Positions 24,584-31,428 of a DNA stretch of 42,506 nucleotides are shown piece by piece; the first letter of the stretch is position 1, and every line of letters begins with the position of its first letter. The stretch is from Eubacteriales bacterium. GTDB lineage: Bacteria > Bacillota > Clostridia > Lachnospirales > Lachnospiraceae. Location: assembly GCA_030539395.1 (NCBI GenBank), contig JAUNSC010000030.1:1-42506 (forward strand), written 5' to 3'. The notes below the pieces were generated by a model. It worked only from the letters and a program-made list of their open reading frames with translations, searched no databases and was not told the origin of the DNA. The translations under genes were made by a program, and so were the position numbers.

Positions 24584-25282
24584 ATGAAAGCATTCATGAA
24601 GACTGGTTCTATCTTTCTGATTGTCTGTCTGATGTTTGTAAGCCCGGTTTGCGCGGAAGCTGTGATCGATGCCGATTACAGTGCAGCCATACTTTCTGTC
24701 ATGAGTGAGGGAAATGTACCGGAGGAGCAGATTGTAGAAGCTGTCTCCGATCAGACGATACAGGAAATAGCAATTCAAAAAGAGGTTTATACAACAGATG
24801 TTTTGGCAGTACGTAAGCTGCCGGGAACGACATATGAAGAGATCGCGAAATTGGCGAAATATGCTAAGGTACAGGTGATTGGTGTCTGTGATAACGGGTG
24901 GAGCCGTGTTCAGATGGAAGACGGACAGATTGGTTATGTGTGTAATGAATTTCTTTCGGATATTGTACCTGAGGGCGCTGAGAATATCGGAGAATCCCTG
25001 GGGGTATTTACAGTTACATATTATTGTGCCTGTGAAATCTGCTGCGGATGGTGGTCAGGCAGTCCTACAGCCAGCGGTGCATATCCGGTGGCTGACTGGA
25101 CAGTAGCTGCTGATCCGGAAGTACTTCCGCTGGGAACACATATTTATATCAGCGGACATGAATACTGTGTAGAAGATACGGGAAGCGGTGTGGATGGTCA
25201 GCATGTGGACATTTATGTGACAGATCACGAACTTGCTGTAAACAACGGCATTGGTTATGCGGAAGTATTTGCAAGCAAATAA
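24584..25282 (+). CDS. Secreted SH3-3D domain cell-wall protein
   Basis: 232-residue exported protein. A signal peptide (hydrophobic GSIFLIVCLMFVSPV, cleavage near CAEA) is followed by a bacterial SH3-like domain at about residues 65-125 (VLAVRKLPGTTYEEIAKLAKY to GQIGYVCNEFL) and a C-terminal 3D domain (residues ~140-230). The 3D aspartates are visible in YCVEDTGSGVDGQHVDIYV, with TASGAYP and AADPEVLPLGTHIYI upstream. 3D domains resemble the catalytic barrel of MltA lytic transglycosylases, so peptidoglycan cleavage or remodelling is likely. A Cys-rich stretch (YYCACEICCGWW) at the domain start is typical of clostridial members. Ribosome binding site GGAGG at 24570-24574; ended by a terminator. 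Confidence 0.88.
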   Translation: MKAFMKTGSIFLIVCLMFVSPVCAEAVIDADYSAAILSVMSEGNVPEEQIVEAVSDQTIQEIAIQKEVYTTDVLAVRKLPGTTYEEIAKLAKYAKVQVIGVCDNGWSRVQMEDGQIGYVCNEFLSDIVPEGAENIGESLGVFTVTYYCACEICCGWWSGSPTASGAYPVADWTVAADPEVLPLGTHIYISGHEYCVEDTGSGVDGQHVDIYVTDHELAVNNGIGYAEVFASK

Positions 25283-25292
25283 GAAAAATGTC

Positions 25293-25328
25293 TAACCGTG
25301 TAATTTTTTGTTACGCGGTTAAATTTTT
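25293..25328 (+). terminator. Intrinsic terminator after the 3D-domain gene
   Basis: TAACCGTGTAA 25293-25303 pairs with TTACGCGGTTA 25311-25321 (one G-U pair), 7-nt T-rich loop, followed by a T-run at 25324-25328. Confidence 0.85.
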
Positions 25329-25348
25329 CATAAAACTACTAGACTATT

Positions 25349-25376
25349 TTGACGTTTTATGCGAAAATATTAACAA
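25349..25376 (+). promoter_or_regulatory. Candidate promoter of the NifU-like/GGGtGRT operon
   Basis: A good -35 TTGACG at 25349-25354 is followed after 16 nt by a poor -10 TAACAA at 25371-25376. The weak -10 suggests activator dependence or a wrong assignment. Leader to the ATG at 25444 would be about 60 nt. Confidence 0.35.
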
Positions 25377-25443
25377 GGTACGTGCGGGTATCAGTATGCT
25401 CGGAGTACATAAAAAGACATTAATTATTGAAAGGAGTCTTAAA

Positions 25444-26136
25444 ATGATTTATTCACGCGAAGTAGAAGAAATGTGTCCAGTTGCACAGGGCGTTCATCAT
25501 GGTGCTGCGCCTATTCCTGAAGAAGCAAAATGGGTACAGGCAAAAGAAGTTAAGGATATTTCCGGTTTTACACATGGTGTAGGCTGGTGTGCTCCTCAGC
25601 AGGGTGCATGTAAGCTGTCCCTGAACGTTAAGGAAGGTATCATCCAGGAAGCTCTGGTTGAGACAATCGGATGTTCAGGTATGACTCATTCTGCAGCTAT
25701 GGCTTCTGAGATTCTTCCGGGACTGACTGTTATGGAAGCATTGAATACAGACCTTGTATGTGATGCCATTAACACTGCTATGAGAGAATTGTTCCTTCAG
25801 ATTGTTTACGGACGTTCTCAGTCTGCATTTTCCGAGGATGGACTTGCTGTAGGAGCTGGTCTGGAAGACCTTGGAAAAGGACTTCGTTCTCAGGTTGGTA
25901 CTATGTATGGAACACTGAAAAAAGGACCTCGTTACCTGGAAATGGCAGAAGGCTATGTTACCGGTATTGCGCTTGACGAGGATAACGAAATTATTGGTTA
26001 TCAGTTCGTCAGCCTTGGAAAGATGACTGATTTCATCAAAAAAGGCGATGATCCTAATACTGCATGGGAAAAGGCAAAAGGCCAGTATGGTCGTGTAGCA
26101 GATGCTGTTAAGATTATTGACCCGAGAAAAGAATAA
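25444..26136 (+). CDS. NifU/IscU-like iron-sulfur scaffold family protein
   Basis: 230 residues from ATG 25444, which follows GAAAGGAGTCTT; the frame is open upstream to 25288 but that part overlaps the terminator and has no ribosome binding site. The central region resembles a NifU N-terminal/IscU fold: five cysteines at C11, C49, C56, C77 and C106, with IGCSGMTHSAAMASEIL around C77 and LNTDLVCDAINTAM around C106 matching the second and third IscU ligand positions. Extra N-terminal (~45 residues) and C-terminal (~80 residues, GYVTGIALDEDNEIIGYQFV) segments are not in IscU. No IscS/NifS or SufBCD gene is nearby; the only partner is the GGGtGRT gene 19 nt downstream, so this looks like a dedicated scaffold or carrier. 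Actual cluster binding is unproven. Confidence 0.8.
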   Translation: MIYSREVEEMCPVAQGVHHGAAPIPEEAKWVQAKEVKDISGFTHGVGWCAPQQGACKLSLNVKEGIIQEALVETIGCSGMTHSAAMASEILPGLTVMEALNTDLVCDAINTAMRELFLQIVYGRSQSAFSEDGLAVGAGLEDLGKGLRSQVGTMYGTLKKGPRYLEMAEGYVTGIALDEDNEIIGYQFVSLGKMTDFIKKGDDPNTAWEKAKGQYGRVADAVKIIDPRKE

Positions 26137-26155
26137 TTAGAGGAGGTAACAGGAA

Positions 26156-27166
26156 ATGGCTTTATTTGAATCATATGAGAGACGAATTGACAAAATCAAT
26201 TCTGTTTTAAATAGTTATGGAATTGCTTCCATCGAAGAAGCTGAGAAAATTACAAAAGATGCTGGTTTAAATGTTTATGACCAGATCAAAGGAATTCAGC
26301 CGATCTGTTTTGAAAATGCATGTTGGGCATACATTGTAGGTGCAGCAATCGCAATTAAAAAAGACTGCAGGAGAGCAGCAGATGCAGCAGCAGCAATCGG
26401 TGAAGGATTACAGGCTTTCTGTATCCCGGGATCTGTAGCTGATACACGTAAAGTAGGTCTTGGCCATGGTAATCTGGGAAAAATGCTTCTGGAAGAAGAG
26501 ACAGAGTGTTTCGCATTCCTGGCAGGACATGAGTCTTTCGCAGCAGCAGAAGGTGCTATCGGTATTGCAGAAAAAGCAAACAAGGTTCGTCAGAAACCGC
26601 TTCGCGTTATCCTGAATGGCCTTGGAAAAGATGCTGCACAGATTATTTCTCGTATCAACGGCTTTACATATGTTGAGACAGAGTATGATCCTTACACCAA
26701 TGAAGTAAAAGAAGTTTTCCGTAAATCTTATTCAGAAGGACTTCGTTCAAAAGTTAACTGCTACGGCGCTAACAGCGTTCCGGAAGGTGTTGCAATCATG
26801 TGGAAAGAAGGCGTTGACGTTTCTATCACAGGTAACTCAACAAACCCGACACGTTTCCAGCATCCGGTAGCAGGTACATACAAGAAAGAATGCAATGAGA
26901 AAGGCAAAAAATACTTCTCAGTTGCTTCCGGCGGCGGTACAGGACGTACTCTTCATCCGGATAACATGGCAGCAGGTCCGGCTTCCTATGGTATGACAGA
27001 TACACTGGGACGTATGCACTCTGATGCACAGTTTGCAGGTTCTTCTTCAGTACCGGCTCACGTAGAAATGATGGGTCTGATCGGTGCAGGAAACAACCCG
27101 ATGGTTGGTATGACCGTTGCAGTTGCAGTTGCTGTACAGGAAGCAGCTGACGCTGGCAAGTTCTAA
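26156..27166 (+). CDS. GGGtGRT family protein of unknown function
   Basis: 336-residue cytoplasmic protein named for its motif GGGTGRT, here at residues 259-265 in ASGGGTGRTLHPDNMAAG. It has seven Cys (51, 56, 71, 89, 118, 202, 246) and conserved-looking glycine-rich segments: CIPGSVADTRKVGLGHGNLGKML, FLAGHESFAAAEGAIGIAEKA, ITGNSTNPTRFQHPVAG and MMGLIGAGNNPMVGMTVAVAVAVQ. No known catalytic signature is recognised; the glycine loops could bind nucleotide or another phosphate ligand. It begins 19 nt after the NifU-like gene with a strong AGGAGGT and ends at a strong terminator, making a two-gene operon. The family's biochemical role is, to my knowledge, undescribed. Confidence 0.85.
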   Translation: MALFESYERRIDKINSVLNSYGIASIEEAEKITKDAGLNVYDQIKGIQPICFENACWAYIVGAAIAIKKDCRRAADAAAAIGEGLQAFCIPGSVADTRKVGLGHGNLGKMLLEEETECFAFLAGHESFAAAEGAIGIAEKANKVRQKPLRVILNGLGKDAAQIISRINGFTYVETEYDPYTNEVKEVFRKSYSEGLRSKVNCYGANSVPEGVAIMWKEGVDVSITGNSTNPTRFQHPVAGTYKKECNEKGKKYFSVASGGGTGRTLHPDNMAAGPASYGMTDTLGRMHSDAQFAGSSSVPAHVEMMGLIGAGNNPMVGMTVAVAVAVQEAADAGKF

Positions 27167-27194
27167 TCAAAAAATTCTTTAAAATCAATAGTTT

Positions 27195-27229
27195 GGAGCT
27201 TTTGGGAGTTTCCCGAAGGCTCCTTTTTT
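27195..27229 (+). terminator. Intrinsic terminator after the GGGtGRT gene
   Basis: 13-nt arms 27195-27207 and 27211-27223 pair throughout (two G-U pairs) around a 3-nt loop, followed by six T residues 27224-27229. Confidence 0.9.
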
Positions 27230-27237
27230 CAGCTGAT

Positions 27238-27339
27238 ATGATTTGGCCTTGCGGAAAGTGGAACAGGGACTATAAAGGGATTGATGACTGGCTGATGGCG
27301 AAGTCGATGATGCATATTCTCATTGTCTTCAAAACATAA
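27238..27339 (+). pseudogene. Short remnant resembling a mobile-element primase/DUF3854 segment
   Basis: A 33-codon open stretch contains WNRDYKGIDDWLMAK, which is like the D-YKGIDD-L segment seen in Toprim/DUF3854-type proteins of conjugative elements. There is no ribosome binding site, and the reading stops soon after. Judged a gene scar; the match is by memory of a short motif and is weak. Confidence 0.25.
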
Positions 27340-27366
27340 TTGTGTTGAAGAAAGGAGTGAATCATT

Positions 27367-27513
27367 ATGCCTCTTATAATGCCAATTAAAGAATTACGCA
27401 ATACAACCGAGATTTCCGACCTTGCACATAAAGCGCAGGAACTGTTAAACGGAGCCGAAGCAATAGACGCGGAGGTGGTTTTTGCGGAATTGGAGAAAAA
27501 GCATTTTGGATAA
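27367..27513 (+). pseudogene. Internally deleted Phd/YefM-type antitoxin remnant
   Basis: A 48-codon reading frame with good AAAGGAG ribosome binding site begins MPLIMPIKELRNTTEISDLAHK, the usual N-terminus of clostridial Phd/YefM antitoxins, but the following DNA-binding/toxin-binding core (about 40 residues in intact relatives) is missing. It jumps to DAEVVFAELEKKHFG, which looks like an antitoxin C-terminus. The frame itself is intact, so a short peptide may still be made, but toxin neutralisation is unlikely. It is followed immediately by a toxin fragment. Confidence 0.6.
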
Positions 27514-27610
27514 ATATAAAATTAAGCTTAATCCCAGGGCCGGCAGCAGAAAGGAGGGACAGGATGCGGATCCGGGCAATTTTAACCCTGTGGGAATGAG
27601 GGTAAGATGT
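27506..27610 (+). pseudogene. RelE/ParE-type toxin remnant (N-terminus only)
   Basis: Overlapping the end of the antitoxin remnant, a TTG-started frame reads LDKYKIKLNPRA, matching the first residues of many RelE/ParE toxins (MDKYxIKLxPRA). The sequence then loses similarity (SRKEGQDADPGNF) and continues as an unrelated open frame to 27955 that runs antisense into the MATE gene. The end coordinate is approximate. The 27520-27712 stretch holds no other recognisable gene. Confidence 0.5.
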
Positions 27611-27712
27611 GGCCATTTAAGCCCGCTGATTCCGGAATTTATGGACTTTGAAAGGCTTTCACAGGTTCCGGCAGAACGCGGGATTGCGAAGTTTTCAGAA
27701 TGTTTTATTATT

Positions 27713-29044
27713 TCAATACTTATACGTTGCCCGTTTGCCGATCAGAAACAAAACGGTGACTATCGCTGCCATCAGTTCGGCGGCCACAATGGATATCCAG
27801 ATGCCATCAATGCCCCAAAACAGCGGAAAAATCAGCACTGCGGTTACCTGGAACAGCAGGGTACGCAGAAAAGAGATCAAAGCAGAAATGAGGCCGTTGT
27901 TAAGTGCGGTAAAGAAGGAGGAACCATAAATAGCAATACCCGAAAAAAGAAATGAGAAGGAATAGATCATAAAACCACGTAGTGTCAGATTCATAAGTGC
28001 ATGGTCGTATCCCACAAAAATCATCGCAAGTGGCCTGGCTAATCCTTCTGCAAGTCCAAGCATAATCAACGAGAAGGTGCCGATAATGACAAGGCTTTTT
28101 CTTAGAAGGCTCTTTAGTTCCATATGATTTCCTGCACCATAGTGATAACTGATGACAGGGGCCGTTCCAACGGAATAGCCGATGAAGGCGGCAAGGAAGA
28201 TCATATTTACATACATCAGTACACCATATGCGGCAATCCCATCTTCTCCGGCATACTTCATCAACTGAACATTGTAAAGCATACTGACAATGGACATGGA
28301 AATATTGGACATCAGTTCTGAGGAACCATTGGTGCAGGCTTTGAGCAAAGCCTTTCTGTCATATTTTGTTTTAGTAAGCCGCAAAAGACTGGTATTTGGA
28401 CGGAAGAAGTAAATCAACGGAGTGATACCTCCTACAGCCTGGCTGAATGCGGTGGCGGCTGCTGCACCGATGAGGCCCCATTTGAATATAGCGACAAAAA
28501 GAGCGTCCAATACCATATTGGTAATGCCGGCCGCGATGGTAAAATACAGTCCTAATTGAGGTTTTTCCGCGGTGGCGAAAAAGCTTTGAAATTCGTACTG
28601 AAGCATAAATGCCGGAAGGGTAATTAAAATGATGCGGCCATAGGTTACACAGTTATCCAGCATAAGGCCCTCTGCACCAAGAAGGGCGGCAATGGGCCGG
28701 ATAAACAGAACTCCCAATATGGCGATTATGACACCGCAGACAAGCGTCACATAGATAAACAGCGAAAACAACTGCTTAGCTCTGTCAGGCCTGCCTTCTC
28801 CCATTGTTTTTGCGATGAGAGCGCCTCCGCCGGTTCCGAACATAAAGCCGACGGAACCAAGAATCATGAGAAACGGCATAATGAAATTCACTGCGGCAAA
28901 GGGAGTCTTGCCAACAAAGTTTGAGACAAAGAAGCCATCCACCACGCTGTAAATTGATGTAAAGATCATCATAATGATGGACGGAAATGTGTAGCGTAAT
29001 AGTTTTTTGTGATCGAAATGATCTGATAATTGGATGTTTTTCAT
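27713..29044 (-). CDS. MATE family multidrug efflux transporter
   Basis: 443-residue polytopic membrane protein of the MOP/MATE superfamily, likely exporting drugs or metabolites with Na+ or H+. Twelve hydrophobic segments are apparent in two halves. Typical features include the N-terminal FPSIIMMIFTSIYSVVDGFFVSNFVG, the repeated PAFMLQYEFQSFF region of the first half, and the mid-protein YAGEDGIAAYGVLMYVNMI. It starts 7 nt after the marR-like stop on the same strand, so it is the regulated partner of that gene. The 3' end borders the toxin-antitoxin scar with no terminator seen. Confidence 0.9.
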   Translation of the reverse strand: MKNIQLSDHFDHKKLLRYTFPSIIMMIFTSIYSVVDGFFVSNFVGKTPFAAVNFIMPFLMILGSVGFMFGTGGGALIAKTMGEGRPDRAKQLFSLFIYVTLVCGVIIAILGVLFIRPIAALLGAEGLMLDNCVTYGRIILITLPAFMLQYEFQSFFATAEKPQLGLYFTIAAGITNMVLDALFVAIFKWGLIGAAAATAFSQAVGGITPLIYFFRPNTSLLRLTKTKYDRKALLKACTNGSSELMSNISMSIVSMLYNVQLMKYAGEDGIAAYGVLMYVNMIFLAAFIGYSVGTAPVISYHYGAGNHMELKSLLRKSLVIIGTFSLIMLGLAEGLARPLAMIFVGYDHALMNLTLRGFMIYSFSFLFSGIAIYGSSFFTALNNGLISALISFLRTLLFQVTAVLIFPLFWGIDGIWISIVAAELMAAIVTVLFLIGKRATYKY

Positions 29045-29051
29045 TTTTATT

Positions 29052-29489
29052 CTAAAGCTCCTTGATCTTATCTTTAAAGGAAGTTAAATATCTCTGTGTC
29101 AATTCAAGATACAATTCTTGTTCAGGTTTCGTCCAGGAAGAGAAAATGTCATTTTCAATCTCAATCAGGCGTACTACTGTGTTATTTATTAAATTTTTTC
29201 CTTTAGCCGTAAGGCATACGTTCTTCTTTTTGCCGCTGAATGTTTCCAGATATACGATGTCTTCTGCTTCTAATTTGCGGAGAGCGGAATTGATGGTTTG
29301 CTTGCTCGTGCCGGATAGATTGCAGATATCACTGAGTAAACACTTCTCTCCATTGTTGCAGATGGTATATAAGACCTGCATTGCACTGTCGGACAGACCG
29401 AGCCTTTGGGCAGCCTCATGATAGGCAGCGTCTATTTCGCTTGATAAATGGTTAAATCTTTTTAATTGAACTGTCAGCAATTCCTTCAT
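29052..29489 (-). CDS. MarR family transcriptional regulator
   Basis: 145-residue winged-helix regulator. The DNA-binding region is LSDSAMQVLYTICNNGEKCLLSDICNLSGTSKQTINSALRKLEAEDIVYLE, followed by the wing (GKKKNVCLTAKGKNLI). The helical N- and C-termini fit MarR dimerisation. Ribosome binding site GGAGGT at 29493-29500 region on the minus strand. Its own promoter contains matching palindromic elements, strongly suggesting autorepression and control of the MATE gene 7 nt downstream. Confidence 0.92.
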   Translation of the reverse strand: MKELLTVQLKRFNHLSSEIDAAYHEAAQRLGLSDSAMQVLYTICNNGEKCLLSDICNLSGTSKQTINSALRKLEAEDIVYLETFSGKKKNVCLTAKGKNLINNTVVRLIEIENDIFSSWTKPEQELYLELTQRYLTSFKDKIKEL

Positions 29490-29500
29490 AATATACCTCC

Positions 29501-29551
29501 AAAGTACGAAATCATACTTTTGAATATAGTACGAAATCAGACATATGTCAA
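29501..29551 (-). promoter_or_regulatory. marR-mate promoter with repeated operator
   Basis: Minus-strand -35 TTGACA (29546-29551), 17-nt spacer, -10 TATATT (29523-29528). The 12-mer AGTACGAAATCA occurs at 29503-29514 and again at 29528-29539, 25 nt apart: one copy downstream of the -10 and one between -35 and -10. The first copy is part of a perfect inverted repeat AAAGTA-8-TACTTT (29501-29520). This arrangement is ideal for repression by MarR. Confidence 0.75.
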
Positions 29552-29648
29552 TGGATTATTTAATCGTCTCGATTTTCTTTACAAATAAGTATTTTTCAAA
29601 AAAGTATAGTACAATGGTTTGAGTAAATGAACAAAGGAGGTTGCGCTT

Positions 29649-30011
29649 ATGTCAGAACACAGAGAAGATATCAATCGGCTGGCGCAGGAATTTGAAGGCT
29701 GCCAGAAGATCCTGCTGGCCCTTGGGGATGAGAATCGTCAGCATCTTATGCTGGAAATGATGCGGATGGAGCATTGCGGCGGCGTTCAGGTAGGCACGAT
29801 TACGGAGAGGACACACCTTTCCCGTCCTGCTGTGTCTCACCATATACAGATACTTAAGGATGCCGGTATCTTGAAAATGCGTCGTGAGGGAACTAAAAAT
29901 TATTATTATTTTGATGCCGATACTGAGGCAATGAACCGTCTTTTGCAGATGATTGGACATGCGAAGCGCATTATGGAACAACTGCCGGACAGAAGCGGCA
30001 AAGATTTATAA
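29649..30011 (+). CDS. ArsR family winged-helix regulator
   Basis: 120-residue ArsR/SmtB-type protein. HTH is visible in VGTITERTHLSRPAVSHHIQILKDAGIL followed by the wing RREGTKNYYYFDAD. The classical metal-binding ELCVCDL box is absent; the only Cys are in FEGCQK and MEHCGG. Such Cys-poor members may sense redox, sulfur species or other ligands. Ribosome binding site AAAGGAGG. It precedes the TauE/SafE exporter by 27 nt and likely controls it. Divergent from marR. Confidence 0.87.
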   Translation: MSEHREDINRLAQEFEGCQKILLALGDENRQHLMLEMMRMEHCGGVQVGTITERTHLSRPAVSHHIQILKDAGILKMRREGTKNYYYFDADTEAMNRLLQMIGHAKRIMEQLPDRSGKDL

Positions 30012-30038
30012 AAATGGAAAGGAGATGGGGAATACCTT

Positions 30039-30809
30039 ATGCTGGAAAAAATATTGGTTTGTTTAGCAGCCGGAGCCGGAGCTGGTTTCGGAACCGGTCT
30101 TGCGGGTCTCTCCGCAGCTGCGGTGATTTCGCCGATGCTGATTACATTTCTTCACGTAAATGCCTATGAAGCCGTTGGTATTGCGTTGGCATCGGACGTT
30201 CTTGCTTCGGCGGCATCGGCGTATACCTATAAGAAAAATAAAAATATTGATGTTAAAAATGGGCTGATCATGCTTATTTCCGTTTTGATTTTTACCCTTA
30301 TCGGCAGCTATGCCGCCTCTTTTCTCCCACAGACTACGATGGGTGGATTTTCAATGTTTATGACACTGTTCGCAGGCGTGAAGTTCATTTTCCGGCCAGT
30401 CATGGAGGCGAAGGAAAGCAATAAGAACCGGAGTAAAAAGAAAGCAGCTATACAATCTGTTGTTTGTGGAATGGCGGTCGGGCTGATCTGCGGATTTGTA
30501 GGTGCGGGTGGAGGCATGATGATGCTTCTGGTTCTGGTCAGTGTATTGGGCTATGAACTGAAAACCGCTGTAGGAACAAGTGTATTTATTATGACATTTA
30601 CTGCTTTGACCGGAGCTGTTTCTCATTTTGCAATCGGGGGCGGAGTGACAGATTATTCGATTCTTGTCCTATGCATTATTTTTACGTTAATTGGTGCAAT
30701 GCTCACAGCAAAATTTGCAAATAAAGCTTCGGCAAAGGTTATGAATCGTACTCTTGGATTTGGCCTTGCTGCCATGAGTATCATTATGATTATTATTAAT
30801 TATGTATAA
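30039..30809 (+). CDS. TauE/SafE family membrane exporter
   Basis: 256-residue membrane protein with about eight hydrophobic segments and the two internal repeats of the TauE/SafE (sulfite/organosulfonate exporter) family: the first AAGAGAGFGTGLAGLSAAAVISPML and the second CGFVGAGGGMMMLLVLVSVLGYELKTAVGTSVFIM. The gap between repeats carries a basic loop (ESNKNRSKKKAA) that probably faces the cytoplasm. Substrate cannot be read from sequence; sulfite, sulfonates or other anions are family precedents. Ribosome binding site GGAAAGGAG. Cotranscribed with the ArsR-type gene just upstream. Confidence 0.88.
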   Translation: MLEKILVCLAAGAGAGFGTGLAGLSAAAVISPMLITFLHVNAYEAVGIALASDVLASAASAYTYKKNKNIDVKNGLIMLISVLIFTLIGSYAASFLPQTTMGGFSMFMTLFAGVKFIFRPVMEAKESNKNRSKKKAAIQSVVCGMAVGLICGFVGAGGGMMMLLVLVSVLGYELKTAVGTSVFIMTFTALTGAVSHFAIGGGVTDYSILVLCIIFTLIGAMLTAKFANKASAKVMNRTLGFGLAAMSIIMIIINYV

Positions 30810-30883
30810 TGGGGAATGAAAAATAGATCAGCAGAAACTTTTGATGGAGAGTGATGGAAAACATAGCCATTTAGCCGATTCAT

Positions 30884-31270
30884 ATGGAAAATACAGGATT
30901 GGGCCCACATGGGAGAAGCTTTGATGTATTTCAGGATGGAACGGTGCAGTTCGTTGATGTGTTAGGGCATTCGGCAGGGACAACGGGTGTGCCTATCCAC
31001 AATCAGGGGAAATTTGTCCTGATTACTGCGGATGCCTGTTACAATCGCCAGTCCTGGGAACAGATGTGCCTGCCTGGCATTACGGTAAACAGAGACAAGG
31101 CAGAAGCATCATTTAATGGACAGAGCGGCAGATCTTTTCAAAGCGTGGATGAAGCTCTGCAGATAAACGGTGGTCATTTATGTGCCGGTTTTGTTGAGAA
31201 AAGCTATTTTTACGGAACCCATTCCCTGAAACGTCTGACGCTTATGAAAAATTATTTAATGGTGGCATAA
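30884..31270 (+). pseudogene. Truncated metallo-beta-lactamase-fold hydrolase remnant
   Basis: The frame reads GLGPHGRSFDVFQDGTVQFVDVLGHSAGTTG then KFVLITADACYNRQSWEQM, which matches the C-terminal half of MBL-fold lactonase-like hydrolases, including the late metal-binding His (GHSAG) and Asp (TADAC). The N-terminal half with the HxHxDH zinc motif is missing: upstream bases 30810-30883 hold only short disrupted frames. The last ~45 residues also diverge from the expected helical end and ANHDP motif, so it is damaged at both ends. No convincing ribosome binding site. Confidence 0.6.
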
Positions 31271-31281
31271 AAACTGCCACC
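31261..31281 (+). terminator. Small hairpin after the MBL remnant
   Basis: GGTGGCA 31261-31267 pairs with TGCCACC 31275-31281 around a 7-nt A-rich loop. Only a short T stretch follows (AGCTTTTG), so termination strength is doubtful. The rest of 31282-31428 is AT-rich with no recognised element. Confidence 0.4.
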
Positions 31282-31428
31282 AGCTTTTGCATCTGGGGGC
31301 AGAAAAGATTTTCATTTTTTTAGTTGTCTACTTAACGGGAAGCAGTTCATAACCGGGATTTTATTTTTTTATCGACTTAAACACGCATGTCCATCAATAT
31401 TCAACCTAGGAAATCGATTATGTCAGAA

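Noticed and set aside
25288-25443. N-terminal extension of the NifU-like protein
   Set aside because: The extension overlaps an intrinsic terminator and leader and has no ribosome binding site, whereas ATG 25444 has one.
27482-27955. 157-codon + strand frame crossing from the toxin remnant into the MATE gene
   Set aside because: Only its residues 9-20 resemble a toxin; the remainder is junction sequence and antisense of the MATE gene, so it is not one gene.
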